DNA of 29,081 nucleotides, from assembly GCA_037178625.1 (NCBI GenBank), contig JAWZXG010000077.1:1-29081 (forward strand), written 5' to 3'. Under the pieces are notes generated by a model that saw only the letters and a program-made list of their open reading frames with translations, was not told the DNA's origin and did no database searches. The translations under genes were made by a program, and so were the position numbers. The DNA comes from Skeletonema tropicum. Its lineage: Eukaryota; Bacillariophyta; Thalassiosirophyceae; Thalassiosirales; Thalassiosiraceae. Shown here in pieces: positions 1-8,461 of the stretch (positions are counted from its first letter, which is position 1; every line of letters starts with the position of its first letter).

Positions 1-1
1 A

Positions 2-344
2 CCATGGCTTAATCCTGTTTGACTGCTTTTCTTCCTGTAATGAGTGGCTTCCTCTAACTTCGTATCAACTCGGCTGCTCGGTGATGGGAGGAAAGGGTGG
101 CAGTCTTGGGGGCAAGCTATTCCATGGCTTAATCCTGTTTGACTGCTTGTCTTTCTGTAATGAGTGATGAGTGGCGTTCTCTAACTTCGTATCATCTCGG
201 CTGCTCGGTGATGGATAGTGGACAGTATTCAGGAGGAAAGGGTGGCAGTCTTGGGGGCAAGCTATTCCATGGCTTAATCCTGTTTGACTGCTCTTCTTTC
301 TGTAATGAGTGGCTTCCTCTAACTTCGTATCATCTCGGCTGCTC
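2..344. repeat. Tandem repeat, 120-145 bp unit, left end
   Basis: Units begin with CCATGGCTTAATCCTG at 2, 122 and 267, giving periods of 120 and 145 bp and about 2.6 copies; the second unit carries a 25-bp insertion. The array runs off the window end, so the true copy number is unknown. A repeat here may explain why the sequence stops at this point. Confidence 0.85.
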
Positions 345-508
345 CTCATGCTCATCACATTCTCAAGAATTACTACTGGTGTGCCTTCAATGTCATCATT
401 TCCGCCTGCATCGAGAGACTGTAGATTTGAATCCCCCTCAGCATGGCTGGGCCAAGAACATCCAGGTGAATAATTTTCTGTGCTTGTTTCATCAGATTCC
501 AAAGTCAT
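65..508 (-). CDS. Doubtful ORF, 147 aa, partly encoded by the tandem repeat
   Basis: Unrecognised. The N-terminal half (about residues 1-55) lies in unique sequence, is acidic and Ser/Thr-rich, and starts at an ATG. The second half is translated from the tandem repeat and contains repeated SSRDDTKLE blocks with Lys/Gln-rich stretches. There is no domain, signal peptide or membrane segment. The frame ends when it re-enters the repeat in another phase. It could be a first exon or a chance ORF. The mirror copy is identical at the protein level. Confidence 0.25.
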   Translation of the reverse strand: MTLESDETSTENYSPGCSWPSHAEGDSNLQSLDAGGNDDIEGTPVVILENVMSMRSSRDDTKLEEATHYRKKSSQTGLSHGIACPQDCHPFLLNTVHYPSPSSRDDTKLENATHHSLQKDKQSNRIKPWNSLPPRLPPFPPITEQPS

Positions 509-735
509 TACTCATGAATTCTTGCTGTTTGTCTCTGCCGAAACAATCATACACACAGATTAACTTCACCTTCTTGGAGAAGAATCATTGATGGCAGAGC
601 CATTATTGAGAGGAAAGCGACTCTAGGAGTGGGTGATCTAGTTTTGGCGTCCACATCAAATAAAACCAACGCGACAGACTCTTCCTACAGTGATTTATGA
701 TCCTCTTCGGTTTGGATGAATGGATGATATCGATT

Positions 736-1001
736 AATTCAGCCGAGGCAAAGCTGGCGGAATTGCAAATTGGCCCACCGCCGAGGGAAAGCCGGCGGTA
801 TAATCAAATTGGCCTATCACAGCTGAGGAATGCTGGCTGTATATCAATTGGCCCAACAGCCGAGGAAGCCGGCTGTATATAAATTGGCCCAACAGCCGAG
901 GAAGCCGGCTGTATATAAATTGGCCCAACAGCCGAGGAAGCTGGCTGTATAGAAATTGGCCCAACAGCCGAGGAAGCTGGCTGTATAGAAATTGGCCCAA
1001 C
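736..1001. repeat. 36/39-bp minisatellite, each unit a hairpin
   Basis: ATTGGCC unit starts lie at 769, 808, 847, 883, 919, 955 and 991, so spacings are 39, 39, 36, 36, 36 and 36 bp, all multiples of three. Most units contain a 7-bp stem, ACAGCCG...CGGCTGT, around a 7-base loop (856-876 in the third unit). The unit at 769 has ACCGCCG...CGGCGGT, an A-T to C-G change on both sides of the stem. A related degenerate stem at 736-764 precedes the array. Two minus-strand frames stay open across all or most of it, but their translation is repetitive and unlike any family I know. Confidence 0.9.
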
Positions 1002-1199
1002 TTTGATGCGAATGTCTGGTGGATGAGGAGGAAGGAAGTCATTGAGGTGTGTGAGAGAAGATATGAATAGAAACTGCCTCACAATGTGATGTCTGGCACC
1101 CATGCTCCGAAAGGAGGATGGGAAGTCAAATGAATTTGTTCGAAGCACCAATGTTTTTTTTTTCATTCTTACTCGAGCGCTTGTTTTGTCGGACAGTTG

Positions 1200-1536
1200 A
1201 TGTTATGTATCATTGCCGGAATGAAGTGGGTGCAAGGCCACTACCAGATGAACTTAAAATGTGAGTTTTATCTACCATTATTATCCAAAGTTCTGTGATT
1301 GTAATCAATTTGTCTCAACATCAAACAGTCAGATCGCTCAGAATCGTAGCTCGTATATTGTTCGCATTGTAAGTTACTGAGCTTTTCAATCAAGTCTACT
1401 GTATTCTACTGAATTACTAACTCTGATGGCTAAATACTTCACATTATGGTTATGCCTTGCCAGAGATGACGAAAGAAGAAGTGACATAGATGAGTTAAAG
1501 TACCTAGACTACGTTGAGAGTATAGTCCTATCGTAA
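1200..1536 (+). CDS. Candidate small three-exon gene, about 57 aa
   Basis: Unrecognised. Two good splice-signal pairs are visible: GTGAGT at 1261 to CAG at 1328 (68 bp) and GTAAGT at 1369 to CAG at 1463 (95 bp). Joining 1200-1260, 1329-1368 and 1464-1536 gives an open frame from ATG 1200 to TAA 1534-1536. The last exon is charged (DDERRSD, then DELKYLDYVES). A different frame of exon 1 is also open upstream, so it may instead be the 3' end of a larger gene. Splice sites are seen; the frame choice is inference. Confidence 0.35.
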
Positions 1537-1670
1537 ACATACTTCTTCTTGTTCATATGGTTTGTGAGACAAGTCATAGCAGCAGAAGTTATCCATACAT
1601 CTGGAGACGGATTCCCTTCCATCTGCGTCACATGACCATCTTTTCCGATGAAATATAGAGCCACAGACAT
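1509..1670 (-). CDS. Candidate small protein, 53 aa
   Basis: Unrecognised short ORF from ATG at 1670 to TAG at 1509-1511. It begins MSVALYFIGKDGHVTQMEG and contains a Lys-rich NKKKY stretch near the end, with no obvious domain. Its composition looks like ordinary globular protein, not a random frame. It converges on the spliced candidate at 1200-1536 and overlaps its last 28 bases. It might also be a first exon of a longer gene. Supported only by frame and composition. Confidence 0.3.
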   Translation of the reverse strand: MSVALYFIGKDGHVTQMEGNPSPDVWITSAAMTCLTNHMNKKKYVYDRTILST

Positions 1671-2462
1671 GATTTAAGGTTTAGCAAATATTTTGGCTTA
1701 CTGAAGAGGCGTCAAGGTACAAGTACCTAGCTTGCTTCCTCAGCTGAACGATTGAAATACATTTGACAACCAAGAAATGTCGAACTTGTATCATTTTTAT
1801 CAATAGGAGGCAGAGTTATCTATGATTCCAGCTCAGGAAGGGCAACTTATCTATGATGCATCATACCGTGATTCCCAATACCCCTTTAGCTGAAAAATCA
1901 ACCTTGACTGTTGTCTTCATGTCTCGCCATGAAGTGAATAGCATCAATTTCCCCGCCTGTTGAATTGCCGCCGTTGCGCTTCATCGCATAGTGCTTGCAA
2001 GTTTGTTAATCATCGAAAATACCCTCCTTTGCTCTCTCAATACTTCTGGTTGCTATCTCCCCCTTACCTCACACTGACTCTTTCTCTTTCTTCGCACGAC
2101 AACGATCAGTAGTCGTGCGATGAAAGAGCGTCCCCGACCAGCATTGCGAATTGAGCGCTTCAGGAGTTGTTGCATCAGCCTTACATTTGGTGGCTGCTAG
2201 CAGTGGTTGCTCCGATGTGTTGCCTCTCACGCTCATCCCACAGTGATGATTTCAATTGTGTCGGAATGCTACGAAGTCATGTGCAGTGACGAAGCTGACG
2301 CATTCAAACGACTAATCTGAGCCAGATTTACTACCAAACATATCAATGAAAAAATAGCAACCGAGACCATCAAGCAACTTTCGACTGTCCTCTGCCCTGC
2401 TGTCATATAATCCCCCCTCCCATCACTACGTGAATTGTGCCGATTTTAAAGAATCACGCCGT
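1671..2462. other. Intergenic, no convincing gene
   Basis: About 790 bp with stops in all frames. It contains a short perfect dyad (AGGTAC AA GTACCT) near 1715 and the 17-bp-stem hairpin annotated separately at 2084-2128. CT-rich tracts flank that hairpin. The mirror region is 26620-27411. Confidence 0.6.
2084..2128. other. Hairpin, 17-bp stem, 11-base loop
   Basis: CTCTTTCTTCGCACGAC (2084-2100) is complementary to 2112-2128 with one mismatch, around the loop at 2101-2111. The inner 8 bp (CGCACGAC/GTCGTGCG) pair perfectly. It could be an RNA stem-loop, a small-RNA precursor or a miniature transposon end; no family is recognised. Confidence 0.7.
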
Positions 2463-3001
2463 TTATAAGTAATAATTGGTGAGAGCGTTACCGCCCCCGA
2501 CCGAATATGACGCCGTCCCCTCGCATAATATTATTGCATCGTCAATATTGTTGGTATGTATCATTGTAGAGGAGCACAGAGTCAATAAAGATGTTGTCGT
2601 GCAGCCGTGGAGAGCGTTATTTTCACAAACGGACACAAGATATGTCAAGGTGCTACCTGATACGATAGACGCACGAGAGAATTTATTCCGCAATCGCCGT
2701 CGGTAGAAACGGACTAGATGAGGCTACCGGTGGCAGTATGGGCTAATGAGACCATCGGTGGCGGAGGGGGCATAGGGGGAGATGTGGCCATCATGGTCGT
2801 TATTTTGTGATTTTGACCGGCCTCAATCTGCTCAAATCAACTCTCGCACGGATTTTTGGCGGGAATATTTTGCAAAAGAGTCAATGCAATGGCGGGTGTG
2901 GCGGAATGGGAAAGTCTCTATCATAAGTAAGGAATATCTTTTTAAGAATCGTGGCGGAAATCGTGGCGGAACTCATCGTGGCGGGTCCAGACCACCTGTT
3001 T
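2463..3001. other. Non-coding flank with TGGCGG cluster
   Basis: Open frames of 76-91 codons exist on both strands here, but none has a recognisable domain or clear start. At 2757-3016 (just entering the left terminal repeat) there are about eight TGGCGG motifs (near 2759, 2857, 2890, 2899, 2952, 2964, 2979 and 3010), far more than expected by chance. The one at 2857 lies in TTTTTGGCGGGAAT, which matches the E2F site consensus. It may be subterminal transposon repeats or a promoter. Mirror region: 26081-26619, with the motif cluster at 26066-26325. Confidence 0.55.
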
Positions 3002-3056
3002 TATCGTTCTGGCGGGGCCGGAGCAAAAAAACGCCAAAATCCATACTTAAAGTATG
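3002..3056 (+). repeat. Candidate left terminal inverted repeat
   Basis: The outer 20 bases match the complement of 5330-5349 at 18 positions; the inner part ends in CATACTTAAAGTATG, itself palindromic. It lies about 270 bp upstream of the transposase ATG. Confidence 0.55.
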
Positions 3057-3324
3057 ATTTTTATTTTCACACGTTTATAAAACTTTGCGAAAAAGCCATT
3101 TCAAGACGAAAACGAGTGCAGAATCGGATTCTACGATGAATTTTACGTTAGAATAGACATTCAGCACCTTATTTTCCACTAATTATATAAGAATTAAATG
3201 CACTACAAAAAAAGGTATCAATTCATACTTTAAGTATGATTTTGCAATGACGAGCAAGTTATGTGTACGTAGGAATTAGTACGTATTCCTACAGAAGCCC
3301 CATCATCAAAAACACTCTCACACA

Positions 3325-5168
3325 ATGGCGCTCACTCCTCTCCTACAAAACCACCTCGTACGCAACCTCCAAACCTACTTTCGACCATGCAGGCAGCAAA
3401 CACTGGTAGCCAACGTCCTGCCAGGGCAGCGGCCAGTGGGGCATCACGTCCTAATGCCGCCTCTGCCACAGCAGCAGCTGCCTCTGCCAGCGCTGCTCCT
3501 GCCGCACCACCAGCAACTCCGTCTCGTGTGAGGCAAATAGCTACAAGTGTGCTCAACATAGTGACAAGTCCTCTACGTATTGTTGGAGCTTCTCCTTTTA
3601 GTGGTAGTGATGCAAACTCGCCACTGACAGCAACGACTGCAGACGCTGACTTGACCACCGACGATAATCGTGCCCGAGACGAACCCGATCGTGATCAACA
3701 AATCGAAGAACAATTTGTGGCCGACTTCTTAGAGAAAGGAGATGGTGGCGACAGCGATGAGGAAGGCGGTGAAATCAACGAACACAACAATTCGGTTGCA
3801 TTTTTAAATTCAACACAACAGCAGCAACGACTAGAGGACAATATTACAATTGAGCAAGATGATATTGCCGACGTACCTGATGAACCAACCATTCCAGGTG
3901 CGCCAGAGAATTGGACTCCACCCAAACCTCCTGAAAGTCATACTGGCTACAAACCAAAGCCGGATTCGGGTGCTCCTGAATCATTCCATGACGTTGACAA
4001 CCCTGCGGGATGGTGCGACTACTTTTTTATGGCAAAGTATGATAAGCAAGGAAAGTACATCGGTCACACCACTCCCGCTGGAGCAAAAGTTCTGCCTGCG
4101 GATCCAACTACTGGGAAGAGAGAGATCGACGGATGGGAATTTCATTACGGGACTTGGTCACCAGGCAACTTTGAAAAAGAGGCATATGGACGAGGAGGAG
4201 CAACAAAGGAAGATTTGAAGCCGGACGATAGGAAGGGTAGTCTTTGTGTCGACACACTCAAAAAGCTTGGGGGTCTCGTTTCAGTCAACTGGTCCAACAA
4301 ATATCTTCGGGTTAATAATCTTCCATCCGTCAGCTTGTATGTAACTGTCAAGGGCCGCGGTATCGGTGCAACAAAACGTTTATGGGGCATCGAACAAAAT
4401 GAAGGACGTCAAATTTATCTTGGAACCTACTTTGGAGTTGACAACGTCGATCACATGATTAAGATTGCGAAGATACGATACATATGTTGGAAGTATTGGC
4501 ATTCACCTGTGAACCATTGCTTGTCGATTGCAGTTATTGCTGCATACGACATGTACAATGAGTGCTGCGATGGTGGACTTGACCCAGAATGGGCCGTCCC
4601 AACGAAGGAGAGGATGAAATTCAGCAAGTTTCGCCAGTCACTTTCGAAGCAAATGCTGGCATATAATCCAGTGCTTAAGAAGTACCCTGGAGATAGTCGC
4701 TTCCGGACTTTTACTAAGCTGACGCAAGACGAAAGAGCAAGTATGCAATCATCAAACCGAACTACATTGGCAACCATAAAGGAAGGCGAGCCGCTGCTTG
4801 AAGCATTTGTGAAGGCAAAGACACCTGAGGTCGGCTTGGTGCCTCCTTGCCTCTGTGGTCAGTTGGACAATCTCCAGAGGCACTTGTCTTCAATTGAGAA
4901 GAAGTCATGGAAATCACCTTGTGCGATGTGTGGCACATCAACATTATGGAAGTGCACAATATGCAACGCGTGGTTGTGTACAGCCTCGAACAAGAGTTGG
5001 AATGGAGCAGAATGTGCTGTGAGATATCACAACGATTCATGTTTTGGCTTGGCCAATTGTGATCATCAATACACAGGCTTGAAGCGATGGTGGCGTGCTC
5101 CAACTGCCAATGATATTACTAGAAATAAGAACAAAATACAGAGGATGTTGGCGGGGTTAAAGAAGTGA
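3325..5168 (+). CDS. piggyBac-like transposase, one frameshift near the start
   Basis: A cut-and-paste transposase relative acting on DNA in the nucleus. ATG 3325 is the likely start; the left arm lacks one C near 3350, so here the frame is continuous only from 3387 (593 aa), and the arms together imply 614 aa. Residues about 20-110 are Ala/Ser/Pro-rich and 110-180 acidic, probably disordered. The block around GVDNVDHM (about 371-378), followed by KYWHSPVNHCLS, resembles the piggyBac region near MGGVD and the KWW helix. The C-terminal cysteine-rich domain has CAMC (533-536), CTIC (544-547), C552, H569 and C573, like the piggyBac RING-type zinc finger, then a basic tail with WW at 589-590. The upstream catalytic aspartate blocks of active piggyBac are not recognisable, so it may be inactive, divergent or domesticated. 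TATATAAG at 3185 is a possible TATA box. Confidence 0.75.
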
Positions 5169-5290
5169 GAGGGTGTTTGTATATGAGTTTATATTCATCG
5201 ATAGTATGTTTTGTGTAAATGTTGATATATTTTAGGATTTTATCTGATTTTGGTACTATTCCTATGTAGCGTAGCTACGAGCGAGACCCT

Positions 5291-5349
5291 ACTTAAAGTA
5301 TGGTCGACCCTACTAAAGTATGGTTTGCGCCGGCCGCGCCCGAACGATA
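5291..5349 (-). repeat. Candidate right terminal inverted repeat
   Basis: Inverted partner of 3002-3056. It has two copies of the AAAGTATGG motif (5295-5303 and 5315-5323) inside the 20-base outer block. It begins about 120 bp after the transposase stop. Confidence 0.55.
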
Positions 5350-5550
5350 GCTATCAAGTACTTTCAGTACTGGACTTACGTAGAGCATCGATTATTCGAT
5401 TATTTTCTACAAACTAACAGCTAAACCCAAACGTCTAGGCGTGCCAATCGACATGGGAGGTTGCATGCCGATCCCAAAAGATCGAATGAGAGGAACGATC
5501 GAGATCTGCGCCCTCCATTATCGTCCGTCCGTCACAACAAGATAAAATAT

Positions 5551-6402
5551 TTGATTTCATATCACAGGTATCACAGGCCTAATAGTCTCTCTATTCTCAC
5601 CGGGTAACACAGTTTGAAGATAATATACTCCTACCAAAAACACATCCCGTATCCTCGCCTATCCATTTTTGTTGTATGTGCCACCACACGTCTCAAACTT
5701 CACACCCGGTTTCACAGGCCTCTAAATAGTCTCTATTCGTATTCGTTCTCACAGATTCTCACCAGGTAACACAGTTTGTACCAAAAACACATCCCGCATC
5801 CTCCCCATATCCATTTTTGCTGTATGTGCCTCACACATCTCAAACGTGTGCTGAACCAGTTCAACTTGTGTCGGTTCACACTTGTGTCGGTTCACACTTG
5901 TGTCTGTTCACACTTGTTTTTCATGTAGGAGGCGGACGCGTGTTGTTCATTTCCCTGTCTCAAGAGTGGATGGAGCGTTGACCTCGCAGGTATATAAGTT
6001 CCTTCTTGCAGTTGCAGGCGGGACAAAGGTCTTTCGATACGGATAAATTTTTGAGTTGTGTATCTGAACATATCACAGGCCTGATAGTTTCAATTCTCAA
6101 CGGTGAACATAGTAAAGTACCATTGATAGGTATAGGTTAGTAAGTAGTGTCCTTTTATTAGCTATGTAACAGAAATTTTAAAGTACGTCTGGTGGGCCCT
6201 CAAGAGGCGACATTATCTACGCTAAGTGATAACGAACGCACATACAAAGGTACGGATAAATTTTTGATTTCATATCACAGGTATCACAGGCCTAATAGTC
6301 TCTCCATTCTCACCGGGAACACAGTATGTACCAAAAACACATCCCGTATCCTCGCCTGTCCATTTTTGTTGTATGTGCCTCACACATCTCAAACTTCACA
6401 CC
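5551..6402. repeat. Three imperfect direct repeats of about 140-156 bp
   Basis: Copies at 5551-5706, about 5709-5848 and 6264-6402, with a partial fourth near 6069-6121. Shared blocks are TATCACAGGCCT, TAGTCTCT, ATTCTCACC, AACACAGT, CCAAAAACACATCCCG, ATCCATTTTTG, TGTATGTGCC and CATCTCAAAC. Divergence between copies includes substitutions, unlike the arm-to-arm differences, so these are old repeats within the locus. Confidence 0.85.
5864..5911. repeat. 16-bp tandem repeat, three copies
   Basis: ACTTGTGTCGGTTCAC at 5864 and 5880, with a one-base variant at 5896, then a partial fourth copy from 5912. It lies inside the gap between the second and third large direct repeats. Confidence 0.9.
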
Positions 6403-6759
6403 GACGGTATGTCAGAAAATACTCTGTGTAAACATATCTTTTGCGAAGAAAATATCTTTGGCCTGCTGTCAGCAGGCTGCTGAGCAAATCTTCAAACATA
6501 ATTTTTGTCGACTATCAAGACAATTCAACACACGTTATTGGTTTCACTGAAACTGAAACTGAATGCATGTCATCCTTGGATTTGGATTTACAATTATCCT
6601 TCTTCCAGACTGAAACATTAATACGTCTGCTTCAGTTATTGTAATTGCATTTTGCATCTCTATGCTCTATGTCACAGATCTTGCTTGACACTGCAGAAAC
6701 AATCTCCCAGCCTCCAGCTATCTTCTTTGTCAACCTTCTCGAGCACTAACAAAGATACT

Positions 6760-8461
6760 ATGATGAATCAGCAAGAGCAAGAGCCGTCAACACTTGAACA
6801 TGTTGGCATAAACGCCAAATATATGCAGTTGCGTAGATTGTATACTTCAAGTTCAAGGCAACGCCCCATCGTCTCCGTCCTTCATAAGAGGGAACGCTCT
6901 GGCTCTGGATGCATCGATGTCGACAAGCAAGGGCCTCCTGCTCCTGCTCCTGCCCTCAAGCCCAAGTTGAAAAGATTTGAAGCTGCTGCTGCTGCTGCTG
7001 GCGTGGCTACTCCTACTCCACAATTTGAGCTTAGCCCACCAATGAAAAGCGATGCCGACTTTGAATCGAATACCAAGCAAGACGATCTTTCTGGTTCTGG
7101 CGGTATTTTTGGATGGCTCACTAACGATGTTGATCAAGATCCAGATGTGACAGGGACATTCTCGATCTCGAAGTCCGCAAGCTTTGCCTCTCTTGTATCT
7201 GGATGCTCTTCTGACATCTTTACCAATGAGGAAGAGGCGAAACAGCCCTCTCTGCTTCCTTCTGTATCCCTAGAAGTTGAAGACAGCTCGACTGTTATCA
7301 ACCGCAGGCATTTCCTAAATAATCCTGTTTTTGAAGAAGACATCCTTGATCCTGCCACTCTTAGTCCGTCAGCATTTATCTTCGACGAGCCATCTGACGA
7401 GCCAACAAAACCTAAGAAAGCGACTTGCTCCTTTCTTGATCTTGAAGGAGATCAGATGGGCTTTTCTTCGATTTTGGACCCATTAGGATGCTTTACGCCG
7501 GAACCTGTAACACTGGCAGTGAAAGAATCAAGCACAAATCTTGTTACACCTGAGAGATTGAAACAAGAAGATGGTGAAATAATGGCCATTGATATGCTGG
7601 ATGTGGCTGACGCTGCATCCTTGGATCTAAAGGGTGACCCTTTATCTTCGACAGCAGCTTATATCTTAGACTCTAGCTCAAGCAGCGAAAGCAAATTGAT
7701 GATGCCACATCAATCAAGCGAGAAAAGGGAGACGAACAAAAGTGTGTGCGCCTGGAGGAACAAGTTTGACGAACTGCGTGGTGAGTGTTTGGTTGGTTGT
7801 CTGCCTATTGTGTTTGTTGTGCTTCATTTTTTGCTCACAGCATAGAGGTTATTGCTTCACATTGATCCACTACAGCATACACAAGAGTGAATGGTCACTG
7901 CAACGTGCCCCAGAGATTCCCCCAAACCCATCTCTTGGGCGATGGGTCTCACGCCAACGTTCCTTCATGCGTCAATGCCTAGATGCACAGGCGCAGGGTG
8001 AAGCAAACGCAGCTGTTCCCAGTTCTGGAATGAATGTTGACGAGAAAATGGAACTTTTAACAAACATTGGTCTTCAAGCTTCTCCCAGCAAGAAGGGCAC
8101 AAATAGCTTTGTATCAGGTGTATTCATCTCTTGTCGCAACACCCAAGAATGGGACAATCGCTTTGCCGAGTTACTCCGATACAAATCAATCCATGGGAAT
8201 TGTGATGTACCTGTCAAGTCAGACGGAGTTTATAAGTCATTAGGACGATGGGTGACATCGCAACGCAAGAAATACAAGGACTTCCACTCAGGAAAACTGA
8301 GTCGAGACCATGCTGAGCATTTTTTGACGAGGTTTCGCAGACTTGATGAAATTGGATTCAAGTTCAAAATTGGAAGTGGTAGTGGGCGTGGCAGTGACCG
8401 CCCTAGTAAAAAAGTAAGCGGCAAGAGAAAGCCCTCTCGAGTCTGGGTCTGGCTACCCTAA
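6760..8461 (+). CDS. Two-domain Helicase-Associated (HA) protein, two exons
   Basis: Exon 1 is 6760-7780 and exon 2 is 7876-8461, separated by a 95-bp intron (GTGAGT...CTACAG). HA domains (Pfam Helicase-Associated type) are found alone or in tandem in diatom and other algal proteins and are thought to bind nucleic acid; the role here is inferred as nuclear. HA1 (about residues 333-385) spans the splice site: WRNKFDELR joins AYTRVNGHCNVP, then SLGRWVSRQR. HA2 (about 431-505) shows WDNRFAELLRYK, HGNCDVP and SLGRWVTSQRKKY. Residues 1-330 are low-complexity and acidic, with a poly-Ala run. The left arm has five Cs at 7919-7923 where the right has six, breaking the frame after NGHCNVPQR. The ATG at 6760 is the first in frame; an upstream frame from 6652 has no ATG. 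Confidence 0.82.

Larger units (their letters stand above)
3002..5349 (+). mobile_element. piggyBac-like transposon with candidate TIRs
   Basis: A transposase gene is flanked by inverted sequences that I could align: TATCGTTCTGGCGGGGCCGG at 3002-3021 and, on the other strand, TATCGTTCGGGCGCGGCCGG at 5330-5349 (18 of 20 identical). Each is followed inward by GCAAA and, after a gap, by CCATACTT and an AGTA motif. A palindromic CATACTTTAAGTATG-type motif occurs at 3042-3056 and 3224-3238, with related copies at 5291-5303 and 5311-5323. piggyBac elements insert at TTAA. TTAA occurs inside these motifs, but I see no clean TTAA duplication immediately outside the TIRs, so the exact ends are uncertain. 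Confidence 0.6.
5350..6759. other. Intergenic repeats between transposon and HA gene
   Basis: No convincing gene. It holds three imperfect direct repeats and a 16-bp tandem repeat (annotated separately), a TATATAAG box at 5991, and short ORFs at 6192-6644 that lie on repeat sequence and look like chance. Position and AT-rich character suit the 5' region of the downstream HA-domain gene. Mirror region: 22316-23730. Confidence 0.55.

Noticed and set aside
1..344. Telomeric or hairpin-telomere end
   Set aside because: The terminal repeat is a 120-145-bp unit; no TTAGGG- or TTTAGGG-like arrays are present.
736..1001. CRISPR array
   Set aside because: Units are contiguous with no unique spacers, and the window is spliced eukaryotic DNA.
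734..1166. Repetitive proteins of 102 and 120 aa on the minus strand
   Set aside because: Two different frames are open simply because the repeat unit is a multiple of three; not supported as genes, though kept as an alternative in the minisatellite finding.
2463..2706. Pair of 76-codon ORFs on opposite strands
   Set aside because: Mutually antisense, no domain, and the plus-strand one lacks an ATG start.
2782..3057. RGG-box protein encoded by the TGGCGG cluster
   Set aside because: The RGG run comes only from the short DNA motif, the frame has no domain or clear start context, and it runs into the transposon terminal repeat.
6192..6644. Short ORFs before the HA gene
   Set aside because: They lie on the direct-repeat sequence, overlap each other in different frames and lack recognisable domains.
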